Assembly: GCA_024234995.1 (NCBI GenBank)
Contig: JACKNF010000012.1
Span: forward strand, 1 to 64,000
DNA length: 64,000 nt
Source: Gammaproteobacteria bacterium
GTDB lineage: Bacteria > Pseudomonadota > Gammaproteobacteria > Competibacterales > Competibacteraceae
Direction: 5' to 3'
Shown here: positions 26,367-34,768 of the stretch, piece after piece
How the letters are laid out: each line of letters begins with the position of its first letter
Position numbering within the stretch: position 1 is the first letter of the stretch
Position numbers and translations under genes: made by a program
Notes under the pieces: generated by a model
Seen by the model: the letters and a program-made list of their open reading frames with translations, nothing else
What the model was told of the DNA's origin: nothing
Database searches by the model: none

Positions 26367-28064
26367 TCATAGGTAATAAAACACCAAACACGCTCCCAGC
26401 AGTACCACGGCCCACAGCACCATGCTGCCCGTCGGCCATGTGGCGGCCAGCTTGCCGTGCGGTCCATGGTGGCGTGAGAGCGCGCCCATGACGCCCATGA
26501 CGCCACACTCGACTGTGCTGTTCAGGCGGCCCCAGGCCCGATCCAGCAAGCTCCACACCCGGACGGTGACGGCAGGCAGCAACTTACGGTAGGTCCAGTC
26601 GAAGTCCAGGTTGACCGAGGGAATCTCCGGTGGATACCAGCCCATCTTCATTAAGGTAGTGAATGCTAGCGCTGCGAACAGCAATAGTTGCATCTGGGCC
26701 AGTACATGGGTCGTGGTATAGGGTGCATAGTCCACGATGTACGGCAGCAACGGATAAAGCAGCCATTGTGGAAAAATACCCAGCGCCACACACGCTAGCG
26801 CGGTCAAGCCCATGGCCGCCAGCATGTTTGCCGGAGCCTCCGCACAACGCTTGCCGCTGTCGTGATAAAAAAAACTGAAGAACGGGATCTTGATGCCGGA
26901 ATGATCTAAAACGCCTGCTGAAGCGAACAGCAGCACGAGGAAGATGAAGGTGTGATGCCCCTCAGCGGCGGCGGTCATGATCAACGATTTCGAGACGAAA
27001 CCGCTAAACAGCGGAAATGCCGAAATCGATAGTGAACCAACGATGCAGAACCCCGCTGTGAGCGGCATGGATTTATACAACCCGCCCAATTCTGACGCTT
27101 TGATCGTTCCAGTGCGAAACAGCACTGCACCCATGCTCATGAACAGCAGCGCCTTGTAGAGGATATGGCAGAACGCATGGGCAGCCGTGCCATTTAACGC
27201 CAGTTCCGTGCCGATGCCGATACCCACCACCATGAAACCGAGCTGGTTATTGAGGCTGTAGGCCAGCACCTTGCGCAGGTCATTCTCGATCACGGCGAAG
27301 AAAATCGGGAATGCGGTCATCGTTGCGCCAATATAAATCAGAATTTCGGTACCTGCGTAACCGCGCGCCAAGGCATAGACCGCCAGCTTGGTCGTGAAAG
27401 CCGACAGCACCACAGCGCCAGTGACTGTGGCCTGCGGGTAAGCGTCCTGTAGCCAATTGTGCAGCAACGGGAAAGCACACTTGATTCCGAAAGCCAGGAA
27501 GATCAGCAAGCCGCCCGGTGTTTCCAGGCCGAGATGATCGAAAGCGATGGAACCCGTGACCCGGAAATGCACGATCAGCCCAGCCAGCAGCAGTACGCCG
27601 GAACCCACTTGGATGACCAGATAACGCAAGCCAGCCCGGAAGGCTTCTTCGCTGCGCCGCGCCCAGATTAAAAATACTGAACTGACAGCGGTCAGTTCCC
27701 AATAAATGAACAACGTTACCAGGTCGCCAGCCAGCACTGCGCCGATGGCGGCGCCAGCATAAACCAACGCGGCAACATCCTGCACTGTATCGCGCAGATG
27801 CAGCGCATAAATCACACCCAGCCACGAGGCAATGAGGAAAATCAGCGCGAAAATGAAACTGAGCCGATCCAGCCGTAGCATGATCAGATTCAGATCGAAC
27901 AATGAAATGCTGTTGCCGGACCCGTAGTCCATGCCGCAAAGCTGGATGATGCCGAGCAACGGTAACATCAGCATGTAGACGGCGCGAACCCGTCCGCCGA
28001 GCAGTGGCGCTAGCAGACCACCTGCGATCAGGATCAGGGCGGGATTCAATCCTTCAGCGATCAT
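26367..28064 (-). CDS. Proton-conducting antiporter-like subunit (NuoL/M/N-MrpD family), second of pair
   Basis: A 565-residue integral membrane protein with about 14 hydrophobic segments, of the family shared by complex I subunits and Mrp antiporters. Typical blocks are FIYWELTAVSSVFLIWARR with the helix-5 Glu, and KCAFPLLHNWLQDAYPQATVTGAV with the key Lys and channel His. It overlaps the small membrane gene upstream by 11 bases and so is co-translated with it. No MrpA, B, C, E, F or G gene is present, so it is not a full Mrp antiporter. It may pump or conduct ions as part of a reduced module. Confidence 0.85.
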   Translation of the reverse strand: MIAEGLNPALILIAGGLLAPLLGGRVRAVYMLMLPLLGIIQLCGMDYGSGNSISLFDLNLIMLRLDRLSFIFALIFLIASWLGVIYALHLRDTVQDVAALVYAGAAIGAVLAGDLVTLFIYWELTAVSSVFLIWARRSEEAFRAGLRYLVIQVGSGVLLLAGLIVHFRVTGSIAFDHLGLETPGGLLIFLAFGIKCAFPLLHNWLQDAYPQATVTGAVVLSAFTTKLAVYALARGYAGTEILIYIGATMTAFPIFFAVIENDLRKVLAYSLNNQLGFMVVGIGIGTELALNGTAAHAFCHILYKALLFMSMGAVLFRTGTIKASELGGLYKSMPLTAGFCIVGSLSISAFPLFSGFVSKSLIMTAAAEGHHTFIFLVLLFASAGVLDHSGIKIPFFSFFYHDSGKRCAEAPANMLAAMGLTALACVALGIFPQWLLYPLLPYIVDYAPYTTTHVLAQMQLLLFAALAFTTLMKMGWYPPEIPSVNLDFDWTYRKLLPAVTVRVWSLLDRAWGRLNSTVECGVMGVMGALSRHHGPHGKLAATWPTGSMVLWAVVLLGACLVFYYL

Positions 28065-28329
28065 AGTAATCCTCGTCTCGCTTCAATATTCGACGCAGCG
28101 CCTTGGCAGATAGCACGATGAAACAGTAAGCCAGGAAGCCGAAAACGCCATAAAAAACTGGAAACGACTCCTCGAAAGCAAAATGCCCATGTTTGGCATA
28201 CAGCGCATCGAACAAAATGAGTCCTGCACAAGCCATGATCAATAGCCAAACCAGCTTGTTCACATTCCGCGATTCATCCAGCCAGTATTTTTTGTCAGGA
28301 TGATGGGCAGGAGGTGTTAGGGAGGTCAT
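28054..28329 (-). CDS. Small membrane protein between the two antiporter-like genes
   Basis: A 91-residue protein with two hydrophobic helices (WLLIMACAGLILFDALYA and VFYGVFGFLAYCFIVL), a charged N-terminus rich in Pro and His, and a basic/acidic tail (RRILKRDEDYYDR). I know no named family. It overlaps the downstream antiporter-like gene and follows the upstream one by 9 bases, so it is probably a subunit or assembly factor of the same complex. Confidence 0.75.
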   Translation of the reverse strand: MTSLTPPAHHPDKKYWLDESRNVNKLVWLLIMACAGLILFDALYAKHGHFAFEESFPVFYGVFGFLAYCFIVLSAKALRRILKRDEDYYDR

Positions 28330-28338
28330 CAGCGGTCC

Positions 28339-29859
28339 TCAGTGGCCAGCAACCGGTGCCAGCAAGGTGTAAAGGGAGTCCACATAAAAAAACAGCAACA
28401 CGCAACCGAGCGCGGTCAGGCAGAGCGGTATGACGCAAGCCAGGGGCGCTTCACGGATATTGGTCCATGTGATGCTGTTTTCCGCGTCTTCCTCAGCGCT
28501 CTTCCTTGTGGGGCAAAGGTTGGGATGAGAGATATCTGCTCCAGCAGCGAAAAACCCTCTGGCGGCTACCGGCAGCAAATAGGCAACATTGAGCAGCGAA
28601 CTAATCAATAAGACCGCCATCATCGCCCACTGCTCGGCATCGGCAGTTCCCGCCAGCAGATACCATTTGCTCCAGGAGCCGCCCAGCGGTGGCAAACCGA
28701 TGATGCTCAGCGCGCCGATCAGGAATGCGCCAAAGGTAAATGGCATCACCCGGCCTAACCCGTCCATTTGGCTGATCTCCGTCTTGTGGGTGGCGGTATA
28801 AATGGCGCCGGCGCAGAAGAACAGGGTGATCTTGCCCATGGCGTGCATGGCGATCTGCATCGAGCCGCCGATGACGCCCATCGATGTTGCCAGCGCTGCG
28901 CCCAACACCACATAACCGAGCTGGCTGACCGTGGAATAAGCCAGCCGGGCCTTGAGATTATCCTTGGTCAACGCCACGCAGGACGCCAGCAGCACGGTCA
29001 GCGCCGCGACCCACATCAGCCATTGCGAGGCGCCGGTCGCGCTCAGGAAGTCGATGCCAAAGATGTAGACCGTGACCTTCATCACCGTAAACACGCCGGC
29101 TTTCACCACTGCCACTGCATGTAGCAAGGCACTGACCGGAGTCGGTGCCACCATGGCTGCGGGTAGCCAGCGGTGAAATGGCATCAGCGCCGCTTTGCCG
29201 ATGCCAAACATGTACAGCGCCAGCAGAACCGCGACGGCGGGTCCTTCGATCTTGCCGGCCAAAATACCGCCTGGGGTGAAATCCAAGGTGTCGGCGATTG
29301 AGGCTGTCCACACAATAGCCAGCAGCAGCAGGCCGATAGACGTGCTCAACAGGATGCCCAAGTAGAGCCGCCCGGCCTGCATGGCGCTGGTATTCCCTTT
29401 GTGAGTGACCAGCGGGTAGGTCGAGAGCGTCAGAGCCTCATAAAAGACAAATAAAGTCAGTAGGTTATCGGAAAATGCGATGCCCATCGTGCTGGCGATA
29501 GCGATCGCGAAGCAGACGTAGAAGCGAGTTTGATGGTGTTCTTGATTACCGCGCATATAGCCGATGGAATAGATCGAGTTTAGCGGCCATAACAAGGCAG
29601 CGACGCACGCAAAGGTCATGCCCAGCGGTTCTACTCTCAGTTGCAGAGATAGGCCGGGTACGAATTCCAGCAGATTCACTGTTGGCCTTCCGCCCGCTAA
29701 CACTTCCGGTAGCAGTGATAATACAGTTCCTAGTAACAACATCGATGCTAGCAGCGTCGCTAACTCACGCCGGTTGGGATAATCCCCATTCATAGCGATG
29801 AAGAATGCACTCGCGAATGGAATAAACAACACCAGTAATAGGAGAGCCTCTGAACTCAT
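28339..29859 (-). CDS. Proton-conducting antiporter-like subunit (MrpD/NuoN family), first of pair
   Basis: A 506-residue membrane protein with about 14 hydrophobic segments. It has the family blocks LLTLFVFYEALTLSTYPLVTHK with its conserved Glu, then KAALMPFHRWLPAAMVAPTPVSALLHAVAVVKAG, the ion-channel region with Lys and His. It is first in a three-gene unit with the small membrane protein and a second paralogue. Possible roles are Na+/H+ exchange or an ion-pumping arm for an unknown redox partner; the sequence does not decide. Confidence 0.86.
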   Translation of the reverse strand: MSSEALLLLVLFIPFASAFFIAMNGDYPNRRELATLLASMLLLGTVLSLLPEVLAGGRPTVNLLEFVPGLSLQLRVEPLGMTFACVAALLWPLNSIYSIGYMRGNQEHHQTRFYVCFAIAIASTMGIAFSDNLLTLFVFYEALTLSTYPLVTHKGNTSAMQAGRLYLGILLSTSIGLLLLAIVWTASIADTLDFTPGGILAGKIEGPAVAVLLALYMFGIGKAALMPFHRWLPAAMVAPTPVSALLHAVAVVKAGVFTVMKVTVYIFGIDFLSATGASQWLMWVAALTVLLASCVALTKDNLKARLAYSTVSQLGYVVLGAALATSMGVIGGSMQIAMHAMGKITLFFCAGAIYTATHKTEISQMDGLGRVMPFTFGAFLIGALSIIGLPPLGGSWSKWYLLAGTADAEQWAMMAVLLISSLLNVAYLLPVAARGFFAAGADISHPNLCPTRKSAEEDAENSITWTNIREAPLACVIPLCLTALGCVLLFFYVDSLYTLLAPVAGH

Positions 29860-30291
29860 AGTGGTCTGATTCTCGGCAATATTGCGGATTATTGACCGCC
29901 AATCGCCGGTTGATCAGGCGTATCCCTGTATGGGAGCGGCGTAGGGTCAACGTTAAAATTTAGGCTATAGCGGTCATTTCTGCATGAGATTTCGCATGTA
30001 AATTTCTCAGCAAGTTATCTTCGGAGAAAATTCAATTAATTTCATTAAATTAAGTGTGTTTTTGCATTAAAAAATAATAACCCATTATCTATATTGTTGC
30101 ATGAAATTGTTTGGCTAAGCTGGAAATCAACAACTTGGTTGACTATATATGATAATGATAAATCGAAAGAAGCCCGGTTTTTTATAAAAAATTGTCTAAT
30201 TTTAATGACAAATATGGGCTTTCCCCTTCCTGGTGAGTAAGGCCAAAGCCAATGGTTCTACTCGATTTTTCACTCAAAGATGAGGTGCTTC
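29860..30291. other. AT-rich divergent intergenic region
   Basis: About 430 bases between the divergent antiporter-like unit and the TAXI transporter gene. It is strikingly AT-rich from about 29995 to 30210 and holds no supportable gene. A TTGACT at 30139-30144 could be a -35 box, but no well-spaced -10 follows. Promoters for both units must lie here. Confidence 0.5.
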
Positions 30292-31263
30292 ATGAAAAAG
30301 TTTGCTATTACCACCTTGACCGCAACCGCCTTCCTGCTTGGTGCAGGCGGTGTGAACGCTGCTGAGGAAAAATACGTCACGATCGGCACCGGCGGCCAGA
30401 CCGGTGTTTATTACGTCGTGGGTCAATCCATCTGTAAATTGGTTAACCGCGGCGGAGACAAACATGGCATTAAATGCACAGCGCCATCGACGGGCGGTTC
30501 GGTTGCCAATCTAAATGCGATCCGGGCCGGTGAGCAAGATATGGGTGTGGCCCAGTCCGATCAGCAGTATAAAGCACTGAAAGGCGAGGGTGATTTCGAA
30601 GCGGCAGGACCCTTCGCGGAATTGCGCGCGGTGTTCGCAGTACATCCTGAATCCTTCACCGTAGTGGCCCGCAAGGACTCAGGCATCAAGACGTTTGACG
30701 ATCTTAAGGGCAAACGGGTCAATATTGGCAATCCCGGTTCCGGCCAGCGCGCCACCATAGATGCGTTAATGAAGGAAAAAGGCTGGGATAACAGCGTGTT
30801 TCAGCTAGCCTCCGAACTCAAGGCGGCGGAGCAGTCCCAGGCGCTGTGCGACAACAAGATTGACGCTATGGTCTATGTGGTCGGCCATCCGAACGGCTCT
30901 ATTCAGGAAGCGGCTTCCTCCTGCGACGCGGTTGTCGTACCTGTCACCGGTCCGGAGGTGGACAAGCTGGTGAAAACCTATCCTTACTACGCCGTCTCCA
31001 CCATTCCTGGCAAAATGTATCCAGGAAGTGACAATGATGTCAAAACCTTTGGAGTAACGGCAACCTTCGTGTCGTCCACCAAGACGCCTGACGACACGAT
31101 CTATGTGGTCGTCAAAGCTGTATTCGACAATTTCGATCGTTTCAAGAAACTGCATCCGGCCTTTGCCAATCTGGAGCCGGCGCACATGCTCAAGGACGGT
31201 TTATCCGCACCTCTGCACGAGGGCGCCGTGAAGTATTACAAAGAGAAAGGCTGGTTGAAGTAA
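30292..31263 (+). CDS. TAXI-type TRAP transporter solute-binding protein
   Basis: A 323-residue periplasmic binding protein of the TAXI branch of TRAP transporters. The signal peptide runs to VNAAEE (about residue 24). The mature start YVTIGTGGQTGVYYVVG and the block CTAPSTGGSVANLNAIRAGE are hallmarks of the family. The ATG at 30292 (MKKFAITTL) has a GAGGTG site and is preferred over the upstream frame start. The ligand is unknown; known TAXI proteins bind glutamate-like or other small acids. It is followed by a remnant of a second binding protein, then by the fused permease. Confidence 0.93.
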   Translation: MKKFAITTLTATAFLLGAGGVNAAEEKYVTIGTGGQTGVYYVVGQSICKLVNRGGDKHGIKCTAPSTGGSVANLNAIRAGEQDMGVAQSDQQYKALKGEGDFEAAGPFAELRAVFAVHPESFTVVARKDSGIKTFDDLKGKRVNIGNPGSGQRATIDALMKEKGWDNSVFQLASELKAAEQSQALCDNKIDAMVYVVGHPNGSIQEAASSCDAVVVPVTGPEVDKLVKTYPYYAVSTIPGKMYPGSDNDVKTFGVTATFVSSTKTPDDTIYVVVKAVFDNFDRFKKLHPAFANLEPAHMLKDGLSAPLHEGAVKYYKEKGWLK

Positions 31264-31274
31264 CCATTACCGGC

Positions 31275-31303
31275 GAGCGGGTGACTGCAAGAGTTGCCCG
31301 CTC
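31275..31303 (+). terminator. Hairpin between the binding-protein gene and the permease gene
   Basis: GAGCGGG (31275-31281) pairs with CCCGCTC (31297-31303) around a 15-base loop, 12 bases after the binding-protein stop. There is no T tract. Such a stem can stabilise or partly end the message so that more binding protein than permease is made. Confidence 0.4.
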
Positions 31304-31341
31304 ATCCGATCCCTCTTAAGCAAGGATACCGCTTACCTTTA

Positions 31342-31491
31342 GTCAAAACGGTGTTTGAAAATCTGGACAGCTTCAAGAAGCAGCACCCAGCATTTGCCGG
31401 CCTGGAGGTTGCAGATAGGGTCCAAGAGGGTCTTTCGGCGCCGCTGCACGAAGGGGCGCTACGCTACTACCGGGAAAAAGGCTGGCTATAA
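31342..31491 (+). pseudogene. C-terminal remnant of a second TAXI binding protein
   Basis: Residues starting VKTVFENLDSFKKQHPAF and ending in REKGWL match the last 49 residues of the preceding TAXI protein at 34 of 49 positions (counted by eye, no gaps). About 270 residues of N-terminal sequence are missing. The divergence shows that this is not a very recent copy. It is what remains of a tandem paralogue after deletion, or the scar of recombination between two binding-protein genes. Confidence 0.8.
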
Positions 31492-31602
31492 GCTGCGAGC
31501 TTGGCGAAAGCCCTATTATTTTCCATCTAATTGCTATGTATTCGTTTTCTAAGTGATTGATCCACCACCGACCCGCGCATCCTGCTGGGAAAGGGGACCT
31601 TG

Positions 31603-34209
31603 ATGAGTGAGCAAGTTGATAAAAAATTGGTGATGTCAGAAGAGGAATTGCAGGATCTGGTAGCCGAGGCGGATACCGGCGCCCGATCGCCCAAAGGCAT
31701 ACCGCAGAAAATTTTGCTCGGCGTGGCTGCCGCCTGGTCGCTGTTTCAACTGTGGATCGCATCGCCCTTGCCGTTCATGATCGGCTTTGGTGTGTTCAAT
31801 GATACCGAAACCCGCTCTATCCACCTGGCGTTTGCAATTTTCCTGGCCTTTTTGGGTTATCCCGCGCTGAAACGCTCGCCGCGCCATTACATTCCTCTGC
31901 AAGACTGGGTCATGGCGCTGGTCGGCGCCTTTTGCGCAAGCTACCTATTTCTGTTCTATAACGAGCTATCGCAACGGCCCGGCGCGCCCAACACCCAGGA
32001 TGTGATCGTGGCTTGTGTTGGCATGGTGCTGTTGCTGGAGGCAACGCGGCGCGCGTTGGGTCCGCCGCTGATGGTAATGGCTATGCTGTTTCTGGGTTAC
32101 ACGTTTGCTGGCCCCTACATGCCGTCGATCATCGCCCATAAGGGTGCTAGCCTGAACGCAGTGGTCAACCACCAATGGATCACCACCGAAGGCGTGTTTG
32201 GCATTGCTCTCGGCGTTTCCACGAGTTTCGTGTTCCTATTCGTGCTGTTCGGGGCGATGCTGGACAAGGCAGGTGCAGGTAACTATTTCATCAAGGTGGC
32301 TTTCTCCATGCTAGGGCACATGCGTGGCGGTCCAGCCAAAGCGGCCGTTGTAGCATCGGGCCTGACCGGGTTGATCTCGGGTTCCTCCATCGCCAATGTG
32401 GTGACGACCGGAACCTTCACCATTCCTATGATGAAGCGGGTCGGGTTTTCGGCGGAAAAAGCAGGTGCCGTCGAAGTGGCTTCTTCGGTTAACGGCCAGA
32501 TCATGCCGCCGGTGATGGGGGCGGCAGCGTTCCTGATGGTGGAATATGTCGGCATCTCGTATCTCGAAGTCATCAAACACGCTTTCGTCCCAGCGATCAT
32601 TTCCTATATCGCCCTGGTTTACATCGTTCATCTGGAGGCCCTGAAGGCCAATATGCAAGGGCTGCCAAAGCTTGGTGTAGTCAAACCCTGGCTGCAGCGC
32701 ATCATGGGTATGTTGTTTGGGTTCATCGCCACTGCCCTCCTTGCTATGGCGGTTTATTACGGGATCGGCTGGCTGAAACCGGCCTTGGGCGATGCGGCGG
32801 CTTGGGTGATCTCCGGGCTATTAACCCTGGTCTACGTCGCGCTGGTTTGGGTCGGTTCACGGTATCCCGTGCTGGAGCTGGACGATCCTAACGCGCCGGT
32901 GGTTCATTTGCCTGAGACGAAGCCGACAGTCATGTCTGGCTTGCACTTTATCCTGCCAGTCATCGTGCTGGTCTGGTGTTTGATGGTGGAGCGGTTGTCG
33001 CCGGGCTTATCTGCCTTCTGGGCTACCATGCTGATGGTGTTTATTCTGCTCACGCAAAGACCGATGTTTGCATTGTTTCGCGGCGAAGGCCATCTTGGCC
33101 GGGCTATTCGCCAGGGCTACGATGATCTGGTTGATGGATTGATCGCAGGCGCCCGCAACATGATCGGTATCGGTATCGCCACGGCGACGGCTGGCATTAT
33201 CGTCGGTGCCGTTTCCCAGACCGGTGTCGGTCTGGTGTTGGCCGACCTGGTAGAGATTCTATCGCTTGGCAACATCTTGCTGATGTTGATCCTGACGGCG
33301 GTGCTCAGCTTGATTTTGGGCATGGGATTGCCTACTACGGCCAACTACATCGTAGTGTCGTCGCTGTTGGCACCGGTTATCGTCACTTTGGGTGAACAGT
33401 CGGGTTTGATCGTTCCGTTGATCGCCGTCCATTTGTTCGTCTTTTTCTTCGGCATTATGGCTGATGTGACGCCGCCGGTGGGTCTGGCGTCCTTCGCTGC
33501 TGCCGCAATTTCCGGTGGCGATCCGATTAGAACCGGCGTTGTGGCGTTCGTCTACAGCCTGCGCACCGCGATCCTGCCGTTTTTGTTCATCTACAACACC
33601 GACTTATTGTTAATCAACGTGGATTGGATACACGGCATCGTTATTTTTGCGGTGGCCACCATTGCCATGCTGTTATTCGCGGCTGCCATGCAGGGCTATT
33701 TCTTTGCCCGAAGCCGGCTCTATGAATCCATTTTGCTGATGCTGATCGCCTTCACTTTGTTCCGTCCCGGTTTCTGGATGGACATGATCTTCCCGCCTTA
33801 CCAGGAACTGGCACCTGCGGAGTTAATGGCGGAAGCTAACAAGCTGGCGCCGGGTACGGAGATCCGTTTGCATATCGATGGCACCGATGACGTCGGCAAA
33901 CCGCGTAGTTTTGTAGCCGTGCTGCCGATGGGTGACGGTGCTACCGGTGAAGAACGCTTGGTAAACACCGGTCTTGAAGTGCTTGAGGAAAACGGCAAGC
34001 TCCTGGTCGATAACGTCGCTTTCGGCAGTGCCGCCCAAAAAGCTGGGCTGGCCTTCGATCAGAGCATTCACGGGGTGTTGTTGCCTCTGGATCAGCCCCG
34101 GAAGGAATGGTTGTGGATTCCGGCGTTTTGTATTCTGGCGCTGATCGTCAAATTGCAACGAGGACGCCGTGGCCGTGAAACAACAGCAGTAGTGCCAGCT
34201 GAGGCTTAA
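31603..34209 (+). CDS. TRAP transporter fused permease (4TM-12TM)
   Basis: An 868-residue inner-membrane protein joining the small DctQ-like and large DctM-like TRAP subunits. About 18 hydrophobic segments are present. Typical blocks are GLTGLISGSSIANVVTTGTFTIP and GLPTTANYIVVSSLLAPV in the large domain. The last 130 residues (from about 735) form a soluble-looking tail, as in the DUF3394 extension of TAXI permeases. It drives solute uptake with a Na+ or H+ gradient, together with the upstream binding protein. The start at ATG 31603 has an AAGGGGA site. Confidence 0.93.
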   Translation: MSEQVDKKLVMSEEELQDLVAEADTGARSPKGIPQKILLGVAAAWSLFQLWIASPLPFMIGFGVFNDTETRSIHLAFAIFLAFLGYPALKRSPRHYIPLQDWVMALVGAFCASYLFLFYNELSQRPGAPNTQDVIVACVGMVLLLEATRRALGPPLMVMAMLFLGYTFAGPYMPSIIAHKGASLNAVVNHQWITTEGVFGIALGVSTSFVFLFVLFGAMLDKAGAGNYFIKVAFSMLGHMRGGPAKAAVVASGLTGLISGSSIANVVTTGTFTIPMMKRVGFSAEKAGAVEVASSVNGQIMPPVMGAAAFLMVEYVGISYLEVIKHAFVPAIISYIALVYIVHLEALKANMQGLPKLGVVKPWLQRIMGMLFGFIATALLAMAVYYGIGWLKPALGDAAAWVISGLLTLVYVALVWVGSRYPVLELDDPNAPVVHLPETKPTVMSGLHFILPVIVLVWCLMVERLSPGLSAFWATMLMVFILLTQRPMFALFRGEGHLGRAIRQGYDDLVDGLIAGARNMIGIGIATATAGIIVGAVSQTGVGLVLADLVEILSLGNILLMLILTAVLSLILGMGLPTTANYIVVSSLLAPVIVTLGEQSGLIVPLIAVHLFVFFFGIMADVTPPVGLASFAAAAISGGDPIRTGVVAFVYSLRTAILPFLFIYNTDLLLINVDWIHGIVIFAVATIAMLLFAAAMQGYFFARSRLYESILLMLIAFTLFRPGFWMDMIFPPYQELAPAELMAEANKLAPGTEIRLHIDGTDDVGKPRSFVAVLPMGDGATGEERLVNTGLEVLEENGKLLVDNVAFGSAAQKAGLAFDQSIHGVLLPLDQPRKEWLWIPAFCILALIVKLQRGRRGRETTAVVPAEA

Positions 34210-34220
34210 AGGAGATAATC

Positions 34221-34649
34221 ATGTATAAAGATATCTTGTTTCCTATCGACTTAAATCATGACAGCTCCTGGGTCGGTGTGTTGCCGTCCGTCGTTGAATA
34301 TTGCAAAGCATTCAGCGCGCGTCTGCACGTTGTCACTGTCGTGCCCGATTTTAGCATGCCGCTGGTTGGCAGCTATTTCCCCGCCAACTTCGGCAATAAA
34401 ATGGTGGACGATGCCAATAAACACCTGCACGAATTTATCAAGAAGCATGTGCCTTCTGAGGTGCATGTCCAGCATATTGTTGCCGAAGGTGTCGTGTATA
34501 AGGAAATCATCCGGATAGCCAATGAGATTGGCGCTGATCTCATTATTATGGCCTCGCACCGTCCGGAACTAGGTGATTTTTTGGTAGGTCCAAACGCTGA
34601 GCGGGTTGTCCGGCACTTCAATAAGTCCGTGTTGGTCGTCAGAAATTGA
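34221..34649 (+). CDS. Universal stress protein linked to the TRAP transporter
   Basis: A 142-residue UspA-fold protein (MYKDILFPIDLNHDSSWVG) with the ATP-binding signature LIIMASHRPELGDFLVGPNAERVV, so it is of the nucleotide-binding class. It follows the permease by 11 bases with an AAAGGAGA site. The order permease then Usp matches TeaABC-TeaD, where the Usp protein restrains transporter activity; a similar regulatory role is inferred here. Confidence 0.9.
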   Translation: MYKDILFPIDLNHDSSWVGVLPSVVEYCKAFSARLHVVTVVPDFSMPLVGSYFPANFGNKMVDDANKHLHEFIKKHVPSEVHVQHIVAEGVVYKEIIRIANEIGADLIIMASHRPELGDFLVGPNAERVVRHFNKSVLVVRN

Positions 34650-34724
34650 GGTTATCTAGGTGCCATCCCTATGCCCTTGAATCCACCGGAATGCTGCATT
34701 GAGCGGCGGTGTGAAAACTGCTTC

Positions 34725-34768
34725 CCGCCGCCGCTGATGGAAGAGAAACTGGGATGGCGGCGGTTTTT
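34725..34768 (+). terminator. Terminator of the TAXI-TRAP operon
   Basis: CCGCCGCC (34725-34732) pairs with GGCGGCGG (34756-34763), followed at once by TTTTT. An alternative left arm, AGCGGCGG at 34702-34709, pairs with CCGCCGCT at 34728-34735, so two mutually exclusive stems are possible. The T run overlaps the last codon of the convergent decarboxylase gene. Confidence 0.6.

Noticed and set aside
30139..30167. TTGACT as a sigma-70 -35 box for the TAXI gene
   Set aside because: No -10 element at proper spacing could be found.
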